Shown here in pieces: positions 36,111-48,774 of a stretch of 64,000 nucleotides of DNA; the first letter of the stretch is position 1, and every line of letters begins with the position of its first letter. The stretch covers positions 14,942,001 through 15,006,000 of the forward strand of contig OX419757.1 in NCBI GenBank assembly GCA_948567375.1, written 5' to 3'. The notes beneath the pieces are model-generated. The model was not told the DNA's origin and ran no database searches. It saw only the letters and a program-made list of their open reading frames with translations. The stretch is from Lunularia cruciata. Taxonomy: Eukaryota; Streptophyta; Marchantiopsida; Lunulariales; Lunulariaceae. The position numbers and the translations under genes are program-made.

Positions 36111-37660
36111 AACTGATTTATTGTGGTACTTTAGAGTTCATGTATGACCATTTTATGAGTTATGCTTCTATAGCGTATGATGTTGACAACAATGTATGTT
36201 GTGTAGTGATCTACATACACAAGACATAAATATTTCTTCACATGTAAATAATTATTATGGTTATTGTGTCATGATAGTGTAAAAGAGAAGCAAACTTTGG
36301 GATAAAGATGTTATGATGTTTTTGAGAGGAGGGAATTGAATCTTCCATTCCTTGACATTCTATTGTATTATTTCTAGTGATATTTTATTCAAGAAGTCCC
36401 ATCGCTACAACACTTATCTACCATGTATAGATGACAACAAATAGAGCTTAAGGTGGACTCCAAGTTGTATTAAAAGATTCTAAAGTATTTTTTTTGAAGG
36501 ATAATAAGATCATTCAAAGCATACTAACTCTTAAACACAACTATAAGCTAAACTTCCTTGAGCTGCAATAGCTCATTGCAGGTTTTAGCAAGATGTCAAA
36601 TAAACCAATGGAACAAGAAAACAATAATTAAGATACTCATGATGGCACTAATAAATAATTCAACAACAATGGTTAATACTTAATGACAATAGTTATTTAT
36701 AATAGAGCTATGAGCAAAGCAGTTCCACACAATCTTTTTCCTAGGTTTACTTTTAGCTTCTATCCTCTTTGCGGTTTTTGTATCTCCTCCCTCTCTTTAG
36801 TTCATCTTTTGCTTCTTATTGTCTTTGTTACCCTTGTCATGTCTTAAGCTTTTATCAAGATTTTAATTTATAATAGCCATTTTGGTATAGTTAAGAGTTC
36901 CTTATCTTTATCTATATATTATTCCTCACCTTTTTTTCTCTTTTTGTCAATCTTGAGCCTTACTTCCTTTTTTTCATGTCATCTTTATTTTATTTGATGA
37001 ATTCAAACAATGTGAAGTTACAAAAAGTTCTTATATGGGATTAACAAGCACACTCCATTGGAAAAAAATTGAGTCTCCATAGGTGCTACTTTGAGCCAAA
37101 CTCATTGATGATATTTCTCGCAATACAAAGAATGAAGGAGAGAAGTTGGAAGATGGTTTTACATTACCATTCAAACTTGTAGTTCTTATTGAAGGAAGTC
37201 CATTCTTGATAAGCTTCAACTCAACATTGTGTAGTCTGATCAATCATCTTGGAGAAAATATTCTCATATGCATGTTGACCTAACGGAAAAAAATAATGAT
37301 AGTAGACAAGTTTTTGGTACATAGAGATTTTTGTGCATTGAATTTTGTTGTTGTTCATATGTCTAGTGGCTTAGTAAGTGAGGATCATAAGGTCAAGCAT
37401 TTCTTGAAGATTACTTTTTTGGCATTCATCTAAGAAAACAATATTGTTGTACACTACTTTTTAATGGTCATCTTCTTTGAGAAAGACTATTTCTGCAATG
37501 ATTGTATTTATGGTTTGTAAAGTGCCCTTGGAATAGAAATTCTTGAAGCATACACTCAATATCTTAACACCAAAATTCTCTAAATCAAACAGGACAAATC
37601 AAAATAATTACCGGATGTCCCCAAATAATGAAATTGAGGGGAGTTTGCATACGCTTAGTT
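36111..37660. other. AT-rich stretch, no gene seen
   Basis: No sustained frames or recognisable repeats. Confidence 0.4.
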
Positions 37661-37673
37661 GAAAAGCTCATAT

Positions 37674-40600
37674 GCAGCAGAGAGAGCTGCGGGAAAGCTG
37701 CTGGAGAGTGTGGAGACGGGAGAGGAGAGGGAGAGATGTGAGAAGACATCTATCATTTCTGAGTGCTCTCTAGCATATAGCACTCAAGTGTATAGTAGAT
37801 TCTCTTTATTTTTCAATTTTGGTACCATTGGTACCTAGATTGAAGACTATGGAGAATGGAGTAAAACGTTATGAGGATTTTTAGTTTTTTTAGGGTTTAG
37901 AATGATCATTACACATTGAGAGTGATAGGTCGGAGGTTTTCAATTCCAATATCTTTTTTCCATGATTGGGTTCCATGGGAATTTAGTTTGAAAATTTTGG
38001 AGATGGATATTAAAAGTTATGAAAGTTTATAGATTTTAGGGTTTGGAGAGATTGTTTTCTTATGTGAGTTGGGATGTGAGGAGTTGTGGTTTTGCAGGTA
38101 TGGAGACATTTGGAGAGGAGCAACATGTGTTACTATCATTATTCTTGTGGTAGCTATGGCTACACCTTCCTATGTGGAGTTGCTTAGGGCGGCTTGGGAT
38201 ACACCCGGTGTGTCACCTATGCTTTACCTTGCAAGAGGTAAAGACCGACGTAGGAAGGATGCACAAAGACTATAATTGGACCACTTGGGATGCTCAAGTG
38301 AGACAAGTGACCACATCTACAACAATGACACTTTGGATTACGCACGCTTCTTCTATCCCTTTGTTGATTGTTCTGGGGATATCAATCTAGTCGTGGGAGT
38401 GGTTAGCTTCTCAGGTGGATTGCATTTTGGGGTTACTTGACACTAGTTTTCCTTGTCCAAGTCTATTCCATAGGCTATCCCGCACACTCCATGATGAGGC
38501 TAGACAGGCTTTTTGCCTACCACTTGATCACTTGGACAAGTTAGCATGGTTCCTATTCCTCTTACTCCCTTGATGGTGTCTTCGTTACATTAGAGGAGGA
38601 TGTGTGAGGCATAGAGAGGTGGCTGCTAGATTTCATCAATTCTGAGCAGGGGATTGGGCAACCCTTCAGGAGGAGTCTATTAGGGCTACACAATTTAGGA
38701 GACAAGCATCACCATAGGATACCATAGAGTCCACTAGATTATGATGGTGTAGGACATTGGGTAAGGCGGGATATTTTAGTAGAGCAGCACAAGCACTACA
38801 CCCTCTGTCTATGGCAAGTCCTATTGATGAGACTATCTCTTCCCTACACTCACTACATCCTATAGCAGTAGAGGGACTACCACTAAAGGTCTTAGATTAT
38901 CAGTCTGAGCAGCCTTTATGTCTTGATAGGTTGCTATTTGCACAAGCATTGTGCATTGCTACTTGCCTTTCCTTAGGAGGTTTGTTAGGGATGGTTTATG
39001 AGCACCTTAGAGATTGCTTCTAGGCAGATGATCCTTCTAGTGGTTTTGTCGAGTTGTTTCAAGTGGTTGCAATAGTAGCAAGAGGAGACATTCTTATGTC
39101 TATTAGTCGGGTGTTAGGTGCTAGTCTACTTCTCGTGATGGAGAAGGACACGGGGAGCATTAGACCGATTGCTATTGGAGAGATCTTTTTGCATTTGGTC
39201 AATTGTACCATTGTCCTTCAACATTGTTCTCACTTTCAAGAGCACCTCAATCCACATTAGTTTGGAGTAGCTACACTTGGAGGATGTGAGACTATATCTT
39301 TAGGCATTAGAGCACTCCTAGATATCCATCCAGAGTGGGTCATCCTACAGGTGGATGTTGAGAATGCTTTTAATAGCATCTTACAGACATCCATCTTTAG
39401 AGAGCTTAGGGAGGCTGGTGGATCCTTGGCAAGTCTCATTCATTTTGTGCGGTCTTTTTATGACTCTCCTACTTCCCTTTACTACCAGCATGGTGGTTCA
39501 CAAGAAGGAGTCACCGTCTTGGAGTCATCTGTTGGTACACATCAAGGAGATCCTTTGGGGGGGGGCTCTTATTTGCCACGGCTCACTTTAGAGCTCTCTT
39601 ATCTACTACTTTGACCATGCTAGGTTGTATATTTCCCTCCTTGGTAGATGATACACACATTGTAGGCCATGTAGATCAAATTAGGCAAGCCTTTGACTAC
39701 TTGACTATCAAGCTACATCTAGTAGGCTTGAGAATCAAGGTGTCAAAGTGTAGGGCATGGTCCCCTTTAGGTATCCCTCTCCACCTTGAGCTTCCAAAGA
39801 GGTGTATCACATCCACAGATGGACTTCGTGTTCTTGGAGTGCCAGTAGGATCGGAGAATTTGTCACATGCTTCTTAGACGCTACCTTGCTGAGGATATTC
39901 TCCATGTGGATGACCTTCAATTACTAGGAGATCCGTAGGTGGCATTTGGTATACTCTCTTCTAGTATTGCTCATTGACCATCCTACCTCATCCGTATAGT
40001 TCCCCCCTCACCGTCCTTCCTATCACATCTAAGAGCATTTGATAGGAGGATTATAGGAGTCTTTGGTGATATTATTGGACTAGGGACTTTTGAAGTGTGT
40101 GAAAGGGGATTTGACAGACAGCTCTGCCAATCTCATGTGGTGGGGTTGGCTTGCTGATGGAGGAGGAGATGGCACCTATAGCATTTTTGGGTAATTGGGC
40201 TCTCTTGGCACCCCTACTTTCCTCTCGTTTTGTGGTTGTTGATAGGCCGGTTTTGGAGACTTATGTGACAGAGGTGGAGGGAGGATCCTTTTCTCTCCAG
40301 GTGTTATGGCGGCAGACAAGAGATAGTCTATCTTTATAAGCACAAGAGGATTTTCCACCTTTTGCTTCACTATCATCAGATTGGACTAGAGGTTTACAAT
40401 CTTCCTTGATGGAGTAACAATGTGAGCATACGCTACATTCTCTCTTAGTTGACTTGTCCATTCCTTAGGCTACTAGAGCATGTCTTTGCTCTTTCTTTGG
40501 CAAGGGTGCAGGCTCTTGGATCCTAGCTCAACCGTGCATTAGGGCATTCCGACTCGCACCAGCTACTTTCTCTACAGTGATGAGGTTTCACCTAGGTTTG

Positions 40601-41374
40601 GTCCACCCATCTGCATCTTTATTACTCACTTGTGAGTGTGGTTCTACACTAGATGCAATAGTGGTCCACATGACACCGTGTCCTTTTGGAGGACAAAGGA
40701 TAGCTACCCATGATGCCACTAGGGACATAGTTTTTGCTATGGCATGAGAGAGTGGATACTTGGCTTGGAGGGAGCATTTGTATGCTTGGCAGACAACACG
40801 TGTCAAGGCAGACTTATACTTGGTCTAAGATGATCAGGTGACAATAGAGGATGTCATGGTTACGGACCCCACGTGGGATACAATTTTGGAAGGAGTGATT
40901 ACCCATCCCCATGGATGGGCGGTGAGTGCAGCAGTAGGTTGCAAGGTATCCAAGTATAGGGGCATGCAGTGAGGTCACCTCTTTGTTCCTCTAGCCTTGG
41001 AGTTATATGGAGCGATGGACACGACATTTGACACATTTTTCAAGGAGTGCGCAAGAGCTTATCATGTTAGGTGTCAAGGGTACCACTCTCACTCTCATAA
41101 TTTGTAGCATATTTTAGACAGAGTGTGTCCGTTGCTCTACAGAGTGCAGTGGCTGGTGCAATCCATAGGAGAGCAATCACATTAGGTGATATTTCTACGG
41201 ATGCTCCAGTTGTGTGTAGACCGTACGACTTGCATAGCTCTGATATCTTAGGTACGGTAGGGCAGATTTCTCATATGGACTCTATTGGGGCTTAGCCTCA
41301 TGTTACACTTTTTGTCTCTTCCTTGTACGGCTTGATGGGGTCTTCCCATCCTTCAGCTTTCCTACGCGGTCACC
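37674..41374 (+). mobile_element. RLE LINE copy A, nearly full length
   Basis: It aligns with copy B from the GC-rich 5' end (CGGGAAAGCTGCTGGAGAG) to the 3' GGTCACC end. The 5' UTR is about 390 bp, followed by one continuous but now broken ORF and the conserved tail. Members of this class insert by target-primed reverse transcription. There is no poly(A). The 5' limit is estimated from copy C. Confidence 0.85.
38069..41290 (+). pseudogene. RLE LINE polyprotein, copy A
   Basis: Order of domains: a degraded C2H2 finger (VCHLCFTLQEVKTDVGRMH, about 38205-38265); a conserved N-terminal region; RT with VDVENAFN (motif A, about 39352-39375), HQGDPLGG (motif B, about 39540-39560) and LVDDTHIVG (motif C, about 39643-39667); a thumb with RVLGVPVGS (about 39830); the CECGSTLD finger (about 40632-40680); and the endonuclease with ADLYLV (about 40810), EDVMVTDPTWD (about 40850-40880) and CKVSKYRGM (about 40940). 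Stops and shifts divide it into at least six frames. Motif C has V-D-D where copy C has A-D-D. Confidence 0.85.
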
Positions 41375-41943
41375 TACTTTATATTGAAGAGAACAAGTTA
41401 GTTTAGATACACATCAATTAGAGCAATATTTCAAATTACTCAAGGATAATTAGCCAAGCAAGCATGAATTATCCAAAACATAGGCTGATACTAACTGAGG
41501 AATTTAAATAAAAAGCAATCAATTGCAATAAATATAAAACATAAACTCAAGGGCTGGAAACAATACCACGTCCACCAAAGATTAGCAGGATAAATTCTAT
41601 TGCCTCTCCACAGTCTTTTTTCTATAAGAGAGAAACACTCAAATAATCCCATAATTTTGCGTTATTGACTTTTGATCTCTTGACTTGTTATTGGCAGAGT
41701 TGCGAACTTGGACGATGAACTCATCTTCCAAAGGGTTTTTTTCTGGCAGAACTTGTTCAATACCGGAAGTCGTACAAAACCGCGTAAGTACTTTCCTCCC
41801 ACCATCACTGGTGGGGAAAGTCCTCACACGGTATTGAGCCCAAACCACGTGCACATAATCTGGTTTGTGTAATAGAGGCTGTGCTCGCCTAAGTGTATTG
41901 CGTCTTTGACATAGGACCTCCCACGCATGAACATCTTGCGCAT
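41375..41943. other. Unclassified stretch between LINE A and the Harbinger element
   Basis: One minus-strand frame of 71 codons (41854-41639) without a known domain. Otherwise nothing is visible. Confidence 0.35.
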
Positions 41944-41946
41944 ATT

Positions 41947-41964
41947 AGGGGGTTTCAAAAATAG
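41947..41964 (+). repeat. Harbinger left terminal inverted repeat
   Basis: AGGGGGTTTCAAAAATAG; it differs from the right end by one base. Confidence 0.85.
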
Positions 41965-41965
41965 T

Positions 41966-42066
41966 TTTACAAAGTTTCTAAAATTTTTATATAGATTGTT
42001 ACAAAGCGTTGACTAAATAGGTACGGTGTGTGACCAGGAGGTAGAAATGGTAATGTTACGGAGTTG
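41966..42066 (+). promoter_or_regulatory. Left subterminal repeat motifs (GTTACRRAG type)
   Basis: TTTACAAAGTTTC (41966), GTTACAAAGCGTT (41998-42010) and GTTACGGAGTTG (42055-42066). The right end carries GTTACAGAGCGTT and relatives, so these are candidate binding sites for the MYB-like protein or the transposase. This role is inferred from PIF/Harbinger biology. Confidence 0.6.
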
Positions 42067-42736
42067 GGGCCAAGTTTCTTATTATTAGCACACTTTGTAT
42101 GAAGTGGTTTGTAGAAAATAAGGGAGAAGGAATTTTCTGTTATCACTACGTAGTGCATTGATTGCACATTAGGGTTAATAAAGTTTTCGTTTAGGGTTAG
42201 AGTGAAAGTGACGGCCACCAAAAGGAGCATACGGGGATATTTGAGAACACCCATGGAAACAAAATGATGAGCGGCAACTGGGAAAATTTTTACCAAGGAA
42301 GATTGGCGGGAGCATGAGTGGAAAGATTTGAGGGGATGCAAAAATTGACCACTGATGAAGATTTGAGAGACCATAGCAGATTTGGAGTGGGAAGATTTGA
42401 GTGCAAGCCCCGTGAGAAGGTTAGAGTGAGGAGTGATTTTGTTTGAGGTATTACTTTTGATTTCATTATTTTAAAAAATTGTCTTTTGTACGAGTATGAA
42501 ATGTATACCTTTCTTCCCCTTGAGTAATGAAATGAAATTCATGAATTTTTTTTCTTGTTACAAAATGGAATTGCACAGATTGTTTTTTTTGCATATAGAG
42601 ATGTCCGTTTGCTGAAATTTCATAGGGAGAGGGAGATGCCCCTTTGTAGAGAAGAGAGATGCCCTTTGCGGAGAAGAGAGATCCCCTTTGTGGATAAGGA
42701 GTTATTATCAGTGGTGATTAAAAATAGAGTTTTTTC

Positions 42737-44094
42737 ATGCCAAGAGGGAGCACTCGTTTAGAACTAACCAGAAATATTAGAAAATGTATTCAATGGATGA
42801 TTCAGTTAGATTTGGAGATATCGCTACCAGGAGTAGAAGATGAAGATGAGGAATTAGGAGGAGATTTAGATATGCTAGAATGTTTTATTAGTGGATGGAA
42901 GTATGCACATACTCATCGATACTTGGAACCCCGTGTTACTTACCCTCGTAGTAGAGAGTTTGTGAAGGAGTATTTTAGAAATCTAGATACTAAGGCCTTT
43001 TGCTAGCTTACTAGAATGGATGGGGATTCTTTTTCAACACTAGTTGATTTGATTAAGACTCACCCGATTTTTGAGAAAAGGTACCAAAGAGAGCAAACAC
43101 CCGTGTGGATCCACGTTGCCCTAGCATTGGATAGATTTGGGCATCACGGCAATGGAGCTTGTGTTGCGCAGGGTTTAAATATTTGGGGCATTAGTGCAAG
43201 TTCAACAATTGCTTTTACTAACAGAGTTATGATAGCCATATTAGATGTGATGAGGAGTCAAGTTGCTTGGCCCGAACTCGAGGAGAGGAAAAGGATATCC
43301 ACTATTTTTGCACTGAAAGGTTTTCCCGGTTGTGTTGGTTTGGTAGATGGCATATTGTTCCATCTTGCCCGACCAGCTGTGGACGGGGAAATATATTTCA
43401 GCCGCAAGGGTTCATATCCTATAAACGGCCAAGTTATTTGTGATGATAAAAGGAGAGTTATACATTTTTCTGGAGGTATGGTTTATGTTATGTGTTATTT
43501 TGTTATGTATTTTTGCAATGCATTGGTGATCGTGTTTTTTTAGTTTACTAAAAGTATGGCCTTTTTTTATTTGCATGAATACCAGGGTCATGTCATGATA
43601 TGACTTGTTTGAAAAAATCGTCACTATGGAATGATTTGAACCAAAGAGGGAGGTGTTGCACTTTTGAGGCAAAGAAGTACCTTTTAGGTGATTCAGGTTA
43701 TGTACCCATGCATCACCTAGTACCCGCTTTCAAGCAAGCTCGCTCAAAAGACAAGCAGGAGTTCAATAAATATTTAGCAAATGCAAGAGTGATAAATGAG
43801 CATTGTATAGGAGTATTGAAAGCTAGATGGCATTCTCTTTGTGAGCTAAGAGTGCAACTAAAAGACAATAGTAGAAATGCTTATTTGTTAAAGTGGGTAT
43901 CAGTGTGTATTATTTTACACAATTTTTTAATCAATAGGTCTGACCTTTGGTCAGAGGATGATGGCGGATTTATAAAGGAGACTCAAATAGATTCAGAAAT
44001 GTCATTTCAGGGTATAGAACTTGGGAGAGAAGAAAGTAGATCAAGGGTGATGCAACATTGCCTTGATTATAACTATGATGATATACTGGATTGA
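42737..44094 (+). pseudogene. PIF/Harbinger (HARBI1-like) DDE transposase with one intron
   Basis: It cuts and reinserts the element. Exon 1 is 42737-43475 and exon 2 is 43586-44094. Splicing removes a 110-bp GT-AG intron and restores the motif SGG-SCHD, the usual HARBI1 context of the second catalytic aspartate. Catalytic residues: first D in GLVDG (43346-43348), second D in SCHD (43597-43599), E in RVINEHCIG (43798-43800). The C-terminal HNFLIN motif is present. The length of about 415 codons suits the family. The single lesion is an in-frame TAG at 43004-43006, just before the RMDGDSF motif. The start at 42737 is the first ATG in frame. Confidence 0.9.
43476..43585 (+). other. Intron of the Harbinger transposase
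   Basis: Donor G|GTATGG at 43476 and acceptor TACCAG| at 43585. Phase 1. It is T-rich and contains in-frame stops, and removing it joins the DDE domain in frame. Confidence 0.85.
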
Positions 44095-44337
44095 TTGATT
44101 GAGATTCCATATGATAAAATATATATTCTCAGTATTCATCTCATATCTCATAGTCTCGTAACTTAGACCAAGAGTCTTTTTCTTAGACCATGAGTGTATC
44201 TTCATGTAATATTGTGATAAGAACATCATGTGGATGCAAAATTAATTCTATGAAGCTTAATCTATACATTTGTAAGTCCTCCATTGACACTTACGTGCAC
44301 TTGGAGAAAAATAAGCTGATGTTGCATACATCAGGAG

Positions 44338-44462
44338 ATGACTCTCATAGACGCTGGATACCACTCACAAACTTAAAAAATTAATCGAGAGTGGCACTCG
44401 TAGACGTTGGGTGCCGCTCATAAACTTAAAAAATTAATTGAGAGTGGCGCTCGTAGATGTCC
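44338..44462 (+). repeat. Tandem repeat, about 53-bp period
   Basis: CTCATAGACGCTGG (44344), CTCGTAGACGTTGG (44398) and CTCGTAGATG (44450) start two full units and a partial one, joined by AAACTTAAAAAATTAAT. Confidence 0.85.
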
Positions 44463-44489
44463 GGAGTGCACCACATATTACATACACTC

Positions 44490-44570
44490 ATAGGCGCTGG
44501 TATGCGCCGGTGGTGGGCACTGGTAGGCGCTGGTGGTCGGTGCTGGTAGGCACTGGTAGGCGCTCGTGAA
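44490..44570 (+). repeat. GC-rich minisatellite GGYRCTGGTAGG
   Basis: Five or six degenerate units of about 12 bp. It continues the theme of the preceding repeat. Confidence 0.75.
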
Positions 44571-44987
44571 TTATGCGATGCTTGGCTGTGCTGGTTGGCA
44601 ACGTGGAGTGCCGCATGTTGCCGCTCGAGACTTGGGTTCTTCGGTTGAAAAAATGCAATTTTGTCTCTAAAGTGTACATTTTAGTATGTTTGGGATTGAT
44701 TTTTTTTCTGACAGCCTGGGTTATATAAACTTGTGTTCTTTTCCATTCTTGTCATTTGAAAGCTTTATTCTTGAGTGTGTGGGGTGTTGGAAGCAGAGTT
44801 TCACGAGTGAGTACTTAGAAGGAGAAAGGGTGATTTTGAAGGTCATTTCACAAGGCAAAGGGTGTGTTGGAGGGTCATTTTGAGGGTCATTTCGCAAGGT
44901 AGAGTGTGGCCGGGTGAGACTTTTCGAGACTGGGGAAGGAAAGAGGCAAACTGGTTGGTTGAAGCACAACTCAAGGACAAGGAGTGA

Positions 44988-45270
44988 TTGAGAAGAGAGA
45001 AAAAAAAGTTCAAGAGCACATTCGTTTTCAACCATGGCAAAATCTGGAGATACAAAAAGATAGTTGACGGGCCCAATATGAGAAATACTCAGGAACGAGA
45101 TTGGCTCATAGCATTCCATACCATTCAATACCCAACCAATTTCATCAAGTGGTGCTGGCTGGACAAACATCAAGTTCAAACTGCTGTTTCGGGAATTCGA
45201 GAGGTCGATCTAGATGTAATGGGGTTGAAAATAACTCTTGAACTTCACTATCCACGGCCAGAGGTACTTT
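44988..45270 (+). pseudogene. Exon-like segment of the unknown gene, N-terminal part
   Basis: An open frame includes KIWRYKKIVDGPNMRNTQER and FIKWCWLDKHQVQTAV and ends at an AG|GTACTT donor-like site near 45264. I recognise no family. Codon use and hydrophobic patterning look coding, and a T-rich intron-like stretch follows. Its link to the frame at 46.1 kb is positional only. Confidence 0.4.
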
Positions 45271-45339
45271 TCAAACATTCCTCATTCTTTTCTTTTCAAC
45301 CCATCTTGATATGTTCATTTTACTTCTAGAAATTGCTTT

Positions 45340-45930
45340 CAAATCATCAGCGCCTCCCAGCCTGTCCCGCAATGCCACCCAGCGCCATCCCGAACCCTAA
45401 ACCCCTGTGTGCAAGCGCCTTCCCTGTGCGCCACCCAGTGCCCCTCCGCGGCACCCAATGATCCCGCACGACACCCAACACTCCCACGGGGCCGCGCAGA
45501 CATACTTGCGGCTCTCCTGTCCCATAGCGCCTACCAGCGCCATCATGCGTCGACGAGCGGGTTCTAGCGGCATCCCCATCTTGTTAACCCCTTGTGCGAG
45601 TGTCTTCTCGTGACCTTGTGCGGCACCCAACACCTCCGCACGGTTCCTAGCTTCTCCGTGCGGTTCCCAGCTTCTCCGCACGGTTCTTAGCTTAACCCTG
45701 CACTGTCCCGCAACGCCATCCAGCAGAGCTGCACCTATGGGCAGCATCCACGGGTGCCTCCATGCGGCCTTGAGCGCCCTCCCGGTGCACTACGGGCGCC
45801 ATTGGTGGTCAGGAGCGCCCTGCCGCGTCGTTGCATGTCCCCCGATTGCATCTCCCAGCGGCTACCAGCGGCAACTAGCGGCACTTTGCAATTTCTCAGT
45901 TTGTTAAGACTATGCAAGAGCACCTTCCAG
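45340..45930. repeat. GC-rich degenerate repeat tract (AGCGCC type)
   Basis: Dense CACCCAGYGCC/AGCGCC units with GC content far above the surroundings. ORFs on both strands here are by-products of stop-poor composition. It shares its unit with the arrays at 44.5 and 48.8 kb. Confidence 0.7.
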
Positions 45931-46093
45931 TGCCACCTAGCGCCACCCTTGAGTTTGAGTCCTTGGGACAGAAGTTTGAGCTGAAATTTTTGGTGGGTTA
46001 TGCAAGTCATTCCATGTACAGAGTTTGTGAGTTCATGGGACAAGGTCTCTTGCACAGGTTTGGTAAGAGGTAGGTAGTTTCAATTGACTGCAG

Positions 46094-48508
46094 ATATAGT
46101 TAGAGATGCACTTGCCATGCCCAAGGGGAGAACACCAAGACGGAGGACAGTTCCTTACATAGCTGTCTCAGACTGGTTTCCATAAAGGGATAGGGTTGCA
46201 AAAAGATATCTTGCAAGGCAATGTGTATATCCTACATTCAAAGCTTTCTTCCAATTAATGGGTGCACTAGTTACACCCACTATTAGGCCCAAGATTGTAC
46301 ATGGGCATTTGGTACTCAACACCAAGAGCAAGTTGAGGAGATTTGGTGTGGAGGATTATGATTGGGGAGTGTTAGCTTTTAGAGCTATCATTGCAGAGGT
46401 GGGGAGTTTGCAAAGCCAAGTGATGAGTCCTAAGGGGCGTAGGTTCAAAGTTACCTTCCTTGGGCAGATACTCACACATCTCTTTGTGGAGAGAGGTTTC
46501 ATTCCAAAGGAGGAAGTGATGTACCTGAGTGATGGAGAGGAGGAGATTATACACGAGGGAGAGCATGGTGATGATCATGAGGATGCAGATAGCTTGGATG
46601 AGGACGAGACTACTGATGATGGGGAGGATGAGGATGGTGAGTGATTGATTGATTGATTAGGTTTGAGTTTTGTCATATATATATATATTATATATATATA
46701 GTCATATATTTATATGTTGGAAAACATACAAAGTTCTTTTGTATATACCATTACCGGATTTAATAAATGAGTTCATTTAAGAAGCTTGATTTAATGAACT
46801 TGTGAACTTGTATATTTGTATATTCAAGTATGAATTTGTACTTGATGGATAACTAAATGTACCACTTGTGAATAGGTGTTCAACAGATTTGTGTTGAGAC
46901 ACAACCCTTACCCTTTGTTGAGATAGCTCCTTTTCATTCTTCTTCCCCTTCACCACTTCCTCCATTTGTGGAGGGAGTTGGTGACCCCATGCATTTCAGA
47001 GTACCTTCACTTCCTTCCTATTCAGTTGACATCACTCGCATTTTAGATGATTGTGTTCGAGTGGCTGAGTGTAGAGAGAGAAATCTCCTTGAGCATGAGA
47101 GTAGACTAGAGAGTGTAGAGGAGAGAGAGAGAGATTAGTGCTTGAGCGTGAGAGTAGATTGGAAAGTGTAGAGGAGAGAGAAAGATTAGTGCTAGAGTGA
47201 GAGAGACTCCTTTGTGAGCGAGAGGATTTACTTGCTGCAAAGGAGGAGAGGCATCTGACCTTGCTTACTTTTGAGATAGAGAGAGCAGAGATTAGGTGAC
47301 TTGGACATGGACATACTAGGTGCCGCTGCCATGGCGGAGGGTTACAAGCTCCAGTTCCATAATCAGACACAAGAGTTAGCATATGCTATAGAGAGGTGTG
47401 AGAGTGCACATGTTTAGGTAGAGTAGAGCGAGAGCAGTCTAGCTCAGATGAGAGCTCATGTAGAGGAGAGTGAGATTAGTCTAGCTCATTTGAGGGCTCC
47501 TAGGGTTTATCTTGGACCCAGACTACGTACTATTGCTCGCGAGACCCATACTCGTCATGAAATGCAGACCCAGACTGATGCTACCCATGTGTTAACTCAT
47601 AGTGTGGAGACTCAGGGCACTCAGATTGAGTTTAGAGAAACGATTCATCTATCAGGAGAGTATATTCCACATATCTTCTTCCCCGGCTTCCTACGGAAGA
47701 AGATTATTATTGGGATGTTACTTGTATGTGTTCATTATGGATTTGTGGTGCTATCAGTTTCTGTGCATGGGAGAGCGGGACAAATACGCATGGTTGGTTC
47801 CCTCACACACAGTCTGGGCTTGTAGGGTGGGTGGCCCATCCTAGTGTTTGCCATTTCATCCAATTCTGTTTACTACGCTTTGAGGTTATCTTGTGGATAG
47901 ATCTTACTTTGGACGGAGTGGAGTGGTTGCTACGGAGCATGTGGCAGTGGTCTAAACTCCCTGAGGGAGTTCACAATGGGTCTTGCCTCATGGCATGTTT
48001 GTGCTCTAGAGATATATAGCGAGATTTAGAGTTTAGAGGACTTAGAGTTAGATCATATGAGCATCTGCCTTCATTAGATTTACCTCTTCGTGATCTTTTG
48101 ATCATAGATAGTTATGCACTCTCTTATTATAGGAACCATCCACATGGTGCTATCCACCCTACCCACTTCCGTCCTTATAGGGTACATAGAGCATCATACA
48201 CTTGGTCATTTGACCCTTTGATGAGTGCTTTGGACAGATTTGTCCATGACAATAGGCCTGCTATTAGTTGGGCAGAAGAGGAGTGAACATCAGGTAGATT
48301 GAGTTCATATAGTTGTGACCATTATCCTCTTCTTGCTAGTGGTATCAGGCATCGAGACTTGGATGAGAGTGAGTTGCCCCTATGGTGGTCATTGAGTCTA
48401 TTTAGGATTCAACATCATGTATACCGTCGTAGACTTGAGGATGTAGTAGTAGCACTTAGACACCATAGTGCATCTCCCTCGTCTTCTTCACCTCCTCAAC
48501 CTCCATAG
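46094..48508 (+). pseudogene. Unknown multi-exon gene: conserved-looking domain, acidic tail, coiled coil
   Basis: One frame runs from about 46094 through PKGRTPRRRTVPYIAVSDWF and, after one stop, GVEDYDWGVLAFRAIIAEVG to an acidic tail. A textbook donor, G|GTGAGT, lies at 46636. An acceptor ending GAATAG before 46876 would rejoin the frame to GVQQICVETQPLPFVE. A coiled coil of repeated ESRLESVEERERL units follows (47070-47280), broken by a 2-bp shift in GA repeats and by a stop. Later frames include HPTHFRPYRVHRASYTW and WWSLSLFRIQHHVYRRR, ending at 48508. No family recognised. The lesions suggest decay. Confidence 0.45.
46674..46700. repeat. Interrupted (TA)n microsatellite
   Basis: An AT dinucleotide run with one break, within the putative intron of the unknown gene. 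Confidence 0.85.
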
Positions 48509-48774
48509 TCATAGGTTTAGGTTCTATTGGCTCCCCATTTATATACATATTATGTTCATTTCTCCCCATGTATACATTTATGTTTTAGTTTACACTTGTG
48601 AACTCTCATATTCATATTGAACTCATATTATCATACTCATATTCATATCTCATATTGAACTCTCATTGTGGTCTAACTCTTGTATTTTCATGTGCTAAAT
48701 TTTGAATTGTGCCTTTTGTATCCAACGTGTCACCACCTTACAAATATGGGCACCATTTCCTTTTAAATACTCAA

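Noticed and set aside
37674-41374. LINE considered as Penelope-like or group II-like because of its unusual RT
   Set aside because: The C-terminal K-x2-KY endonuclease core, N-terminal C2H2 finger and 3'-anchored truncated copies fit an RLE LINE better than a GIY-YIG Penelope element or an intron.
43412-43672. 86-codon minus-strand ORF and the plus-strand run-on after SGG
   Set aside because: The first is antisense to the transposase; the second is translation of the intron.
44360-44570. Repeat array considered as a CRISPR-like array
   Set aside because: Units are degenerate, lack unique spacers of constant length, and the context is a plant transposon.
45397-46055. Long ORFs on both strands in the GC-rich tract
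   Set aside because: They are open on both strands because the AGCGCC-type repeat is stop-poor; there is no domain or codon pattern.
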